Assembly (NCBI GenBank): GCA_028285495.1
Contig: JANQPB010000019.1
Coordinates: 1 to 39,979 of the forward strand
Direction of reading: 5' to 3'
DNA: 39,979 nucleotides
From: Acidimicrobiales bacterium
GTDB lineage: Bacteria > Actinomycetota > Acidimicrobiia > Acidimicrobiales > SZUA-35
Numbering within the stretch: the first letter of the stretch is position 1; every line of letters starts with the position of its first letter. The notes beneath the pieces were generated by a model. The model had not been told where the DNA came from and searched no databases. It saw only the letters and a list, made by a program, of their open reading frames with translations. Made by a program: the position numbers and the translations under genes. Shown here piece by piece: positions 7,600 to 18,619 of the stretch.

Positions 7600-9254
7600 C
7601 CGACTCGCCCGGTCGGAGCCGGGGATCGCTCCTGGTCGCGGCCGGCATCCTGTTGTCACGCATCGCGGGCGTGATCCGGCTGGTGGTGCTCGGCGTCGTG
7701 CTCGGGGCCGGGCCGGTGACCGACGCGTTCGCCTTCGCCATGCGGCTCCCCAACGTGCTGCAGAACCTGCTCGGCGAGGGGTCCCTGTCGGCGTCGTTCA
7801 TCCCGGTCTACGCCCGGCTGGTCGAGGAGGGCCGCCACGAGGAGGCCGACGACCTGGCCGGCGCCGTCGTCGCCTTCCTGGCCCTGATCACCACCGCGAT
7901 CGTCGTGCTCGGGGTCGTCCTCGCCCGACCGCTGGTCTGGCTGTTCACCAGCTGGGAGGACGATCCCGCCCAATACGACCTGGCCACCGACCTGACCCGC
8001 ATCACCACCGTTGGCATCGGGTTCCTCGTGATCTCCGCCTGGTGCCTCGGCATCCTCAACAGCCACCGCAGCTTCTTCCTCTCCTACGTCGCTCCGGTGA
8101 TCTGGAACGCAGTCCAGATCGTCACGCTGGTCGTGGTCGGGCTGCTGGCCTGGGGCGAGCGGGACGTCGCCACTGCGGTCGCCTGGGCCGTCGTGGTCGG
8201 CGGCCTGGCCCAGGTGCTGGTGCAGCTGCCGAGGGTCCGCCGGCTCGTCCCCCGGCTCCGGCCGAACCTGACCCGCACCGCCGAGCTGCGCGACGTCGGC
8301 ACCCGGTTCGTGCCCGCCGTCGGGGCCAGGGGCGTCGTCCAGATCTCGAGCTACGCGGATCTGTTCCTGGCCGGGTTGCTCGTGCTCGGGGCGCTGAGCT
8401 GGTACACCTTCGCCCTCCCGCTGTACCTGCTGCCGATCTCGCTGTTCGGCTTCTCGGTTGCCGCAGCCGAGCTGGCCGAGATGTCACGGACCGCGGGCGG
8501 GGCCGAGGCGGTCGGGGCCAGGCTCACCCCGGCCCTGCGCCAGGTCCTCGTCCCCGCCGGGTTCGTCACCGCTGTGTTCCTGGCCGCTGGCCGACCGGTC
8601 GTCGATGCGCTGTACGGCTGGCTGTCCCGGCTGTTCGACAGCGGTCTGAGCGACCCGGCCCAGATCACCACCATCGGCCTGGTGCTCAGCGCCTTCGCCA
8701 TCGGCCTGCCGGCGGTGATGACCGCCCGGGTGACCCAGAACACGCTCTACAGCCTCGGCGACGTGCGCGGTCCGGCCCGCATCGCCGTGCTCCGCCTGAT
8801 CGTCAGCGTCTCGGTCGGGCTGATCCTGATCCTCCAGCTCGACTGGCTGACGTTCGACGGCGACGACATCGTCCGCTTCGGCGACATCCCCCACTGGCCG
8901 CCGTGGGAGCGGGTCCCCCAGGAGCGACGGCTCGATCCGGCCGGCGTGCCCCACCTCGGGGTTGTCGGTCTGGCCATCGGGGCGGCGGTCGCCTCGTGGG
9001 TCGAGTGGTTCGCGCTACGGCGACGGCTCCGGCGGCGCTTCGGGATCGCCGTCCGCTCGGGTTGGGAGCGCCCGGTTGCCGTCGCCGGCATCGCCGCCGC
9101 GCTGGCGATGGCTGCGCTCGGTCGGATCGGACTGCCCTCGCCGGTCGACGCGATCGCCATCGGCCTGGCCGGCATCGCCGTCTACGGCGGCGGCCTGGTG
9201 ATCCAGGGCGTCCGGGTCCCGCTCGGCCGCCTCAGTTCCGGCTCGACCGACTAA
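7596..9254 (+). CDS. murJ: Lipid II flippase MurJ (MviN family)
   Basis: The 552-residue polytopic membrane protein belongs to the MOP superfamily and moves lipid II across the plasma membrane for peptidoglycan synthesis. The N-terminus has the family signature (LLSRIAGVIRLVVLGVVLGA, then VTDAFAFAMRLPNVLQNLLG and EGSLSASFIPVYARL), and roughly 14 hydrophobic helices follow. There is no cytoplasmic kinase-like tail of the kind fused to mycobacterial MviN. Start ATG overlaps the AAA gene stop. It lies apart from the mre block, and pspA follows after 9 nt. Confidence 0.92.
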   Translation: MTDSPGRSRGSLLVAAGILLSRIAGVIRLVVLGVVLGAGPVTDAFAFAMRLPNVLQNLLGEGSLSASFIPVYARLVEEGRHEEADDLAGAVVAFLALITTAIVVLGVVLARPLVWLFTSWEDDPAQYDLATDLTRITTVGIGFLVISAWCLGILNSHRSFFLSYVAPVIWNAVQIVTLVVVGLLAWGERDVATAVAWAVVVGGLAQVLVQLPRVRRLVPRLRPNLTRTAELRDVGTRFVPAVGARGVVQISSYADLFLAGLLVLGALSWYTFALPLYLLPISLFGFSVAAAELAEMSRTAGGAEAVGARLTPALRQVLVPAGFVTAVFLAAGRPVVDALYGWLSRLFDSGLSDPAQITTIGLVLSAFAIGLPAVMTARVTQNTLYSLGDVRGPARIAVLRLIVSVSVGLILILQLDWLTFDGDDIVRFGDIPHWPPWERVPQERRLDPAGVPHLGVVGLAIGAAVASWVEWFALRRRLRRRFGIAVRSGWERPVAVAGIAAALAMAALGRIGLPSPVDAIAIGLAGIAVYGGGLVIQGVRVPLGRLSSGSTD

Positions 9255-9263
9255 CATCACATC

Positions 9264-10085
9264 ATGATCAAGCTGTTGCGTCGGTGGTGGAGATACCTGG
9301 TCGCCCGGGGCGAGGGAAGCTTCAACGAGCGGGCCGACCCGAAGATCCAGCTCCAGCAGGCCATCACCGAGGCCCAAGAGCAGCACCGCAGCCTCAAGGA
9401 GCAGGCGGCGAACGTCATCGCCCACCAGAAGCAGACCGAGATCAAGCTCAACCGGGTGATGGAGGACTACGAAAAGGTCTCGGCCAACGCCCGCCAGGCC
9501 GTGCTCATGGCCGACGACGCCCAGAAGAAGGGTGACCAGGAGAAGTTCCTGCAGTACACCCAGACCGCCGAGTCGTTCGCCAACCGCATGATCGCGCTCG
9601 AGCGCGAGGTCGAGGATCTGAAGTCGCTGCACTTCCAGGCCACCCAGGCGTCCGACCAGGCCAAGTCGGCGGTCAACCAGAACTCCGCCCTGCTGCAGAA
9701 GAAGCTGGCCGAGCAGAAGCAGCTGCTGTCCCAGCTCGATCAGGCCAAGATGCAGGAGCAGCTCAACGCCGCCACGGCAACGCTCACCGAGCAGGTCGGG
9801 GCCGAGGTGCCGTCGTTCGACGAGGTCAGGGACAAGATCGAGTCCCGCTACGCCAAGGCGAAGGGTGCGGCCGAGCTGGCCGAGAACTCGGTCGAGGGCC
9901 GGATGCTCGAGGTCGAGCAGGCGTCGCTCAACATCGAGGCCCAGTCCCGCCTCAGCGAGATCCGGGCCCAGCTCGGGCTGGAGGCCGGCGACACCGGCAC
10001 CACCGAGGCGGCCCTCGGTCAGGCCCAGGCCGCCCAGGCGTCGGCCGAGGGCGTCGAGGCCGGCGGCACCGAGACCACGGCCTGA
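9264..10085 (+). CDS. pspA: PspA/IM30 (Vipp1) family membrane-stress protein
   Basis: The 273-residue protein is almost wholly helical and coiled-coil (about residues 25-225), with the amphipathic N-terminus typical of the family (MIKLLRRWWRYLVARGEGSF). PspA/IM30 proteins are ESCRT-III relatives that bind and stabilise stressed membranes. The Ala/Gly/Thr-rich C-terminal tail (about 240-273) is unconserved. It lies 9 nt after murJ and is probably co-transcribed, linking lipid II flipping with envelope stress. No pspF or pspBC is nearby. Confidence 0.9.
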   Translation: MIKLLRRWWRYLVARGEGSFNERADPKIQLQQAITEAQEQHRSLKEQAANVIAHQKQTEIKLNRVMEDYEKVSANARQAVLMADDAQKKGDQEKFLQYTQTAESFANRMIALEREVEDLKSLHFQATQASDQAKSAVNQNSALLQKKLAEQKQLLSQLDQAKMQEQLNAATATLTEQVGAEVPSFDEVRDKIESRYAKAKGAAELAENSVEGRMLEVEQASLNIEAQSRLSEIRAQLGLEAGDTGTTEAALGQAQAAQASAEGVEAGGTETTA

Positions 10086-10088
10086 CCG

Positions 10089-10109
10089 GTCACGGCCGTC
10101 GGCCGTGAC
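10089..10109 (+). terminator. Perfect hairpin after pspA
   Basis: GTCACGGCC pairs with GGCCGTGAC across a 3-nt loop, 3 nt after the pspA stop. No U-tract follows. Many high-GC actinobacterial terminators look like this. Confidence 0.5.
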
Positions 10110-10157
10110 ACCCGCGCTCGGCCTCCGGCCGACATCGACGCGGCGGCCCGGCGACGG

Positions 10158-10326
10158 CTAGCAGGGTGCTGAAGATCGCCGACGAGGGTCTCGGCGTCCA
10201 GACGCCGCCCGGTCGAGGACGCAGGACTCGCCACAGCTCGTGAGCGCCCTGGCCGATCCGAGGACGAAGCGTGGGCCGATGGATGGGCCTCGAGAGCCCG
10301 TCATGTGATCTCCAGCACCCTGCTAG
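10158..10326. mobile_element. MITE-like element, about 161 bp between CTAG duplications
   Basis: CTAGCAGGGTGCTGAAGATC at 10158-10177 is repeated in inverted form at 10307-10326 with one mismatch. If the outer CTAG on each side is the target duplication, the element has 16-bp terminal inverted repeats beginning CAGGGTGCTG. There is no coding potential inside. The termini resemble those of some IS elements with CTAG targets (IS5-type), from memory only. The right CTAG contains the TAG stop codon of proB (10323-10325), so insertion would leave ProB intact. A long-range hairpin acting as a terminator is the alternative. Confidence 0.5.
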
Positions 10327-11417
10327 GGCAGGATGACGAGATCGTCGCGATGCACGACCTCGTCGGCCAGCTCATCCGGTAGATCGCAGATCCGACGCCC
10401 GGCGTGGGCGGCGATGTCCTGCGACGACCAACGGACCAGTCCCTTGGCGAACACCTCACCGGCCTGGTCGACCAGCTCGACGGCCTCCTCGGCCCGGAAC
10501 GAGCCGAGGGCCTCGACCACACCGGCCGACAGCAGCGACCTCCGGTCCTCCTCGAGCGCCTTGCGGGCCCCGTCGTCGACCACGACCCGACCGGCGGGGG
10601 GCAGGGCGAAGGCGATCCACAGCTTGCGGGCCGGCAGCCGCTGGGTCCGCGGCCGGAACACGGTGCCGACCCCGGCGACACCCTCGACCGCCTCCCGCAG
10701 CACCTTCGGCCGATCCGACTGGGCGATCGTGGTCTCGACCCCTGACCAGGCGGCGATCTTCGCCGCCGCCAGCTTCGAGGCCATGCCCCCTCGCCCGGAC
10801 GTCGAGCCAGGACCGCCGGCCGCCGCCTCCAGCAGCGGGTCGATCTCGACGATCTCCTCGATCAGCGATGCGTTGGCGTCCTGCCGGGGATCGCTGGTGA
10901 ACACCCCGGCGGTGTCGGTCAGCAACACCAGGCAGTCGGCGTCGATCAGGTGGGCCACGAGGGCGGCCAGGCGGTCGTTGTCGCCGAAGCGGATCTCGTC
11001 GTCGGCCACGGCGTCGTTCTCGTTGATGACCGGCACCACGCCCTGGGCCAGCAGCGCCTCGAGGGTGCCCCGGCTCTTCAGGTAGCGGTTACGGTGCCAC
11101 AGGTCGGTCGGGGCCAACAGGACCTGGCCGGCGGTCAGCCCGTTGGAGGCCAGGTGGCCCTTGTAGGTGGCCATCAGGGCGATCTGGCCGACGGCGGCGG
11201 CCGCCCGGAGCAGGCCGGCCTCCTTCGGCCGATTGTCCGGCGTGTATCCGAGCGGGCCGAGACCGGCACTGATGGCGGCGCTGGTCACGACGACGACGTG
11301 GTGGCCGTCACGGCGAAGCTCGGCCACCTCGGCGCACAGCTTGGCCACCGCCGCGTGGTCGATGTCGCCGGCCGCCGTGGTCAGCGACGACGAGCCGATC
11401 TTGGCCACGATCTTCAC
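10323..11417 (-). CDS. proB: Glutamate 5-kinase
   Basis: The 364-residue enzyme phosphorylates glutamate with ATP, the first step of proline synthesis. It has the amino acid kinase fold (KIVAKIGSSSL at the N-terminus, VVVVTSAAISAGLGPLG, VINENDAVADDEIRFGDND, VLLTDTAGVFTSDPR) and a C-terminal PUA domain (from about residue 265). I start it at GTG 11417, with GAGGGGG 6 nt upstream; the frame continues open into the 81-bp repeats, which are not protein-like. It closes the rng-rplU-rpmA-obg-proB block, 172 nt after obg. Its stop codon lies in the CTAG of the MITE-like element. Confidence 0.95.
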   Translation of the reverse strand: MKIVAKIGSSSLTTAAGDIDHAAVAKLCAEVAELRRDGHHVVVVTSAAISAGLGPLGYTPDNRPKEAGLLRAAAAVGQIALMATYKGHLASNGLTAGQVLLAPTDLWHRNRYLKSRGTLEALLAQGVVPVINENDAVADDEIRFGDNDRLAALVAHLIDADCLVLLTDTAGVFTSDPRQDANASLIEEIVEIDPLLEAAAGGPGSTSGRGGMASKLAAAKIAAWSGVETTIAQSDRPKVLREAVEGVAGVGTVFRPRTQRLPARKLWIAFALPPAGRVVVDDGARKALEEDRRSLLSAGVVEALGSFRAEEAVELVDQAGEVFAKGLVRWSSQDIAAHAGRRICDLPDELADEVVHRDDLVILP

Positions 11418-11426
11418 GGCAACCCC

Positions 11427-11588
11427 CTCACCGTCACCCGCCGGGGGCTGCGCCCCCGAACCCCATCCGGAGCACCGACACGGTCGGCGCTCCACCTGCT
11501 CGCTCCGCTCACCGTCACCCGCCGGGGGCTGCACCCCCGGACCCCATCCGGAGCACCGACACGGTCGGCGCTCCACCTGCTCGCTCCG
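11427..11588. repeat. Two tandem 81-bp repeats between obg and proB
   Basis: Copy 1 is 11427-11507 and copy 2 is 11508-11588, differing at two positions. Each copy holds a CGGGGGC/GCCCCCG-type hairpin with a 3-nt loop, weakened in copy 2, and a second GTCGG-based hairpin. They fill nearly the whole gap. Comparable GC-rich hairpin blocks are dispersed in intergenic DNA of many actinobacteria (recalled, not checked). Confidence 0.85.
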
Positions 11589-11589
11589 C

Positions 11590-13387
<1,798 letters not shown>

Positions 13388-13388
13388 G

Positions 13389-13697
13389 TCAGCCCCTGGA
13401 GATCCCGGTGATCTTGATCGTTGAGTACGTCTGTCGGTGGCCGTAGCGGCGCCGGTTGTTGGTCTTCGGCTTGTAGGTGAAGCCGTCGATCTTGGCGCCC
13501 TTGACCTCGCCGAGCACCGTGGCCGACACGGTCGCTCCCTCGAGCTGGGCCGGCGTGGCGAGCACGTCGTCACCGTCGACGACCATGACCGGACGGAGCT
13601 CGATCTCCGCGTCGGCCTCGGCCACCCGCTCGACCTGGAGGGTCTGGCCTTCCTCTACCCGGTACTGCTTGCCACCGGTGGCAACGATTGCGTACAT
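13389..13697 (-). CDS. rplU: 50S ribosomal protein L21
   Basis: The 102-residue protein has the L21 fold with [18 protein letters not shown] at the N-terminus and [20 protein letters not shown] near the C-terminus. It is the first gene of the rplU-rpmA pair, followed by obg as in most bacteria. There is no clear Shine-Dalgarno sequence; a TAGATT box lies 9 nt before the ATG. Confidence 0.97.
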   Translation of the reverse strand: MYAIVATGGKQYRVEEGQTLQVERVAEADAEIELRPVMVVDGDDVLATPAQLEGATVSATVLGEVKGAKIDGFTYKPKTNNRRRYGHRQTYSTIKITGISRG

Positions 13698-13706
13698 AGC
13701 TCGATC

Positions 13707-13712
13707 AATCTA
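13707..13712 (-). promoter_or_regulatory. Candidate -10 box for rplU
   Basis: TAGATT on the minus strand, 9 nt before the rplU ATG, would give a leader of only two or three bases. No -35 element is obvious. Confidence 0.35.
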
Positions 13713-13782
13713 GCGCCGCACACCGCCGGTTCCTCCCGATCGGACCGGCCGAACGGGAGCACTCGCGGCGGCGATCGATCGG

Positions 13783-15612
<1,830 letters not shown>

Positions 15613-15628
15613 CTCGTTCGATCCCTTC

Positions 15629-16354
15629 TCATGAGGCACGCTGCCAGCGTTGCCCCATCGACGGGTCGGGTCGTCTCACCGGTTCACACCGGACCCCGTC
15701 GATGATCATCCATTGGTGTAGTCGCCGGATCCTGCCCTCGGACAGCCCGTCGATCCCGAGGACCTCGACCAGTTCGGCCGGGCGAAGGGAGACGGGGGAC
15801 GTGGCCAGGTCGGCGCGGAGCTCGATACCTCCACCCGTCGGCCCGACCACCTCGAGTGCGAGGATTGCCGGGCGGACATCGGTGACGGCCGTCTTCCCCT
15901 TCCGAACCCGCTCGAGCGGTCGTTCGGTGGCGGCCAGGGCTTCGGCTACTGCTGCCGTCACCTCGGCCGGTGGAGCGCCGAGAACCTCGATGCTCCAGGT
16001 ACAGCTGGTTATTGCCTGTTGCAGCGATGCTGCGCCCGGCTCCAGCTCGGCCACCCCGACGACATCGATGCCGTCTGGCAGGGCGGCGGAGAGGGCTCCG
16101 GGGAGATCCTCGATGCCGACGTGCTCGGTGAGCTCGACGTCGAGGTATTCCGCATCCGATTCGTGAGCCACGCTGAGGGCGAGCCCGAAGCTGAGCTTCG
16201 GGCGCGGTGAGAAACCCTCGCTGTAGGCCACCGGCAATCGGAGCTTTCGTAGGGCCCGCTCGAAGAGGCGGGCCACATCTCGATGACTGACGAACCGGAC
16301 CTTGCCGTTCTCGGTGAACCAGATCCGCAGTCGAATTTTGGGAGGGGGGCTCAT
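15629..16354 (-). CDS. TIGR03936 family radical SAM-associated protein (DUF2344)
   Basis: The 241-residue protein begins KIRLRIWFTENGKVRFVSHR and has RKLRLPVAYSEGFSPRPKLS, the signature of DUF2344 proteins encoded beside, or fused to, TIGR03960 radical SAM proteins. The biochemical role is not established; the strict pairing suggests RNA or tRNA modification or handling. ATG 16354 has GAGGAGG 5 nt upstream and overlaps the upstream radical SAM stop as ATGA. The rng start follows 16 nt after its stop, so the three genes form one transcription unit. Confidence 0.9.
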   Translation of the reverse strand: MSPPPKIRLRIWFTENGKVRFVSHRDVARLFERALRKLRLPVAYSEGFSPRPKLSFGLALSVAHESDAEYLDVELTEHVGIEDLPGALSAALPDGIDVVGVAELEPGAASLQQAITSCTWSIEVLGAPPAEVTAAVAEALAATERPLERVRKGKTAVTDVRPAILALEVVGPTGGGIELRADLATSPVSLRPAELVEVLGIDGLSEGRIRRLHQWMIIDGVRCEPVRRPDPSMGQRWQRAS

Positions 16355-18417
16355 CGGGCCTCCTCGAGGGCCCGATGTTCGGCCGGCCGATCGGCGGCGA
16401 CCGGTTGGCCGGCCGCAGCCGGCGTCGTCGCCGGTCGGCTCGGGGCGAGGGTCACGGCCACCGGCTGCGGGTTGCGCCAGTCCTGGCCGCTGCCCGTGCC
16501 CTGGCTGCCGCCGGCAGGCGGCGTGGCCGAGGCCACGACGTGCTCGATCCCGTAGCCGGTGCAGGCACCGCAGTCGTAGCAGGGGGTCCACCGGCAGTCC
16601 TCGAGCCCGACCTCGGCCAGGGCGTCCTGCCAGTCCTGCCAGAGGAAGTCCTTGTGCAGTCCGGCCGACAGGTGGTCCCACGGGAGCTGCTCGTCCTCGA
16701 CCCGGTGGCGGTGACACAGGTCGTCGACCGACAGTCCGGCGTCGTCGACCGCCTGGAGCCACAGGTCGAGGTCGAAGTGCTCGGACCACTCCTGGAACGT
16801 GCCCCCGTTCCGCCAGACCTGCTCGATCACGGCGCCCATGCGCCGGTCGCCCCGGCTGGCCATGCCCTCGACGAGGGTGGCCTTCGGGTCGTGCCACTTC
16901 AGCTGCACACCCTTCATCTTGCGGGTGGCGTCGCGGAGGAGGTTGATCTTGCGCTGGAGCTCGACCGAGGTGTTCTGTCCGAACCACTGGAACGGGGTGA
17001 ACGGCTTCGGGACGAAGCCGCCCACCGACACGGTCACCGATGCCCGGTTGGTGTGGCGCTTGCCGATGGCAACACACTGCCGGGCCAGTTCGGCGATGGC
17101 AAGCGTGTCCTCATCGGTCTCCGACGGGAGGCCGGTCAGGAAGTAGAGCTTGACCCGGGTCCAACCCTGCGAATAGGCGGCCTCGACCGCCTCGTAGAGG
17201 TCGGCCTCGGCGATGAGCTTGTTGATGATGCGGCGCATCCGCCACGAGCCGGCCTCGGGGGCGAAGGTCAGGCCGCTGCGGCGGGCCCGCTGGAGCTGGG
17301 CGGCGATGCCGACGCCGAAGGCGTCGACCCGGAGGCTCGGGAGCGACACGCTGACCGGACCACAGCCCGTGTCGGCCGTTCCGGCTCCGGCACCGTTGCC
17401 ATCCGCTCCCCCGTCGGCGTCGTCCATGATCCCGGCGACGACCGCCTCGACGTCGCTGAAGTCGGCGGTCGAGAGCGAGGTCAGGGTGACCTCGTCGTAG
17501 CCGGTGCGACGGAGACCCTCGGCCACCATCGTGCGGACCTGGTCGGCCGGGCGCTCCCGCACCGGGCGGGTGATCATGCCGGCCTGACAGAACCGGCAGC
17601 CGCGGGTGCAGCCCCGGAAGACCTCGACGTTGAGCCGGTCGTGGACCACCTCGGTGAGCGGGACGAGCTGCTCGCGAGGGTACGGCCACTCGGCCAGATC
17701 GGCGACGGTCCGCTTGGGGACCTCGACCGGTGCTGCCGGTGACAGCGGCGTGATCGCCGCCACCCGGGGGCCGTCGTAGGTCATCTCGTACAGCGACGGG
17801 ACGTACACGCCCTCGACGGCGGCCAGCCGCTCGAGCACCTGCCGGCGGCTCAGCTCGGGCCGGTTGCGGGCGGCGACGAGGACGTCGGTGATCTCGCCGA
17901 CCACCTCCTCGCCGTCACCGAGCACCACGGCATCGAGGAAGTCGGCCAGCGGCTCGGGGTTGTACGTGCAGTGGCCGCCGGCGATGACCAGCGTGTGGGA
18001 GCGGTCCCGGTCGGCGGCGTGGATCGGGAGGTCGGCCAGGTCGATGCAGTTGACGAGGTTCGTGTAGTTCAGCTCGGCCGACAGGTTGAAGGCCAGCACG
18101 TCGAACTCGGCCGCCGGGGTGTGGTGCTCGACGGAGAACAGCGGCACGCCCTCGGCCCGCATCAGCTCCTCGAGGTCGCCCCACGGGGCGTAGCTGCGGT
18201 CGGCCCGGGCGTCCGGCCGCTCGTTGACGATCTCGTAGAGGATCTGGAGGCCCTGGTTCGGCAGGCCGATCTCGTAGGTGTCGGGGTAGATGAAGCACCA
18301 GCTGACCAGCGATGGGTCGGGAAACTTGGCCTTCGCGCCGTCTTCGCCACCGATGTATCGTGCCGGCTTCTGCACCTTCGGTAGGAGCGGCTCCAACTGG
18401 GGCCAGACCGATGTCAT
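16351..18417 (-). CDS. TIGR03960 family B12-binding radical SAM protein
   Basis: The 688-residue protein has an N-terminal cobalamin-binding-like domain (about 30-200; GGHCTYNPEPLADFLDAVVL) and a radical SAM core with the 4Fe-4S ligand motif CxxxCxxC in FRGCTRGCRFCQAG near residue 275. A Cys pair near residue 615 (CYDCGACTGYG) may hold a second cluster. An inserted Ala/Gly/Asp-rich loop sits near residues 340-360. The C-terminal 60 residues are Pro/Ala-rich. The substrate is unknown. It leads the operon with the DUF2344 partner and RNase E/G. A TAGGGT box lies 10 nt before the ATG, and ACGGAG could be a weak ribosome site. Confidence 0.92.
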   Translation of the reverse strand: MTSVWPQLEPLLPKVQKPARYIGGEDGAKAKFPDPSLVSWCFIYPDTYEIGLPNQGLQILYEIVNERPDARADRSYAPWGDLEELMRAEGVPLFSVEHHTPAAEFDVLAFNLSAELNYTNLVNCIDLADLPIHAADRDRSHTLVIAGGHCTYNPEPLADFLDAVVLGDGEEVVGEITDVLVAARNRPELSRRQVLERLAAVEGVYVPSLYEMTYDGPRVAAITPLSPAAPVEVPKRTVADLAEWPYPREQLVPLTEVVHDRLNVEVFRGCTRGCRFCQAGMITRPVRERPADQVRTMVAEGLRRTGYDEVTLTSLSTADFSDVEAVVAGIMDDADGGADGNGAGAGTADTGCGPVSVSLPSLRVDAFGVGIAAQLQRARRSGLTFAPEAGSWRMRRIINKLIAEADLYEAVEAAYSQGWTRVKLYFLTGLPSETDEDTLAIAELARQCVAIGKRHTNRASVTVSVGGFVPKPFTPFQWFGQNTSVELQRKINLLRDATRKMKGVQLKWHDPKATLVEGMASRGDRRMGAVIEQVWRNGGTFQEWSEHFDLDLWLQAVDDAGLSVDDLCHRHRVEDEQLPWDHLSAGLHKDFLWQDWQDALAEVGLEDCRWTPCYDCGACTGYGIEHVVASATPPAGGSQGTGSGQDWRNPQPVAVTLAPSRPATTPAAAGQPVAADRPAEHRALEEAR

Positions 18418-18427
18418 CTCCGTCTCA

Positions 18428-18433
18428 ACCCTA
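18428..18433 (-). promoter_or_regulatory. Candidate -10 box for radical SAM gene
   Basis: TAGGGT on the minus strand, 10 nt before ATG 18417. No clear -35 element. Confidence 0.35.
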
Positions 18434-18534
18434 TCGCAACGGGGGCCCGGACCGGTTGGACGCCCACCCTCCGACCCGGCCGCTCACCCAGGGCGGCCGG
18501 ACGGGGCGGAAACGACCGCCGACAGACCCCGGGA

Positions 18535-18619
18535 GCCGCCGTCAACGACGGCGGCAGGATCCCCGGGCCGCCGTCAACGACGGCGGCAGGATCCCCGGGC
18601 CGCCGTCAACGACGGCGGC
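18535..18619. repeat. Three tandem 32-bp hairpin units at the rodA 3' end
   Basis: Arms GCCGCCGTC and GACGGCGGC around AAC form perfect 9-bp hairpins at 18535-18555, 18567-18587 and 18599-18619. They are separated by an identical 11-bp spacer (AGGATCCCCGG), giving a 32-bp period. The third unit contains the last codons and the TGA of rodA. The array lies in the 188-bp gap to the radical SAM gene and could end rodA transcription. Confidence 0.9.

Noticed and set aside
5944..7659. Long minus-strand open frame that would extend MoxR by more than 500 residues
   Set aside because: It is antisense to the AAA ATPase gene and a little of murJ, rich in Arg, Gly and Pro, and has no MoxR-like features; an effect of high GC.
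18535..18619. Possible CRISPR array from the three regular repeats
   Set aside because: The spacers are identical and 11 bp long, so there are no variable spacers; no cas genes.
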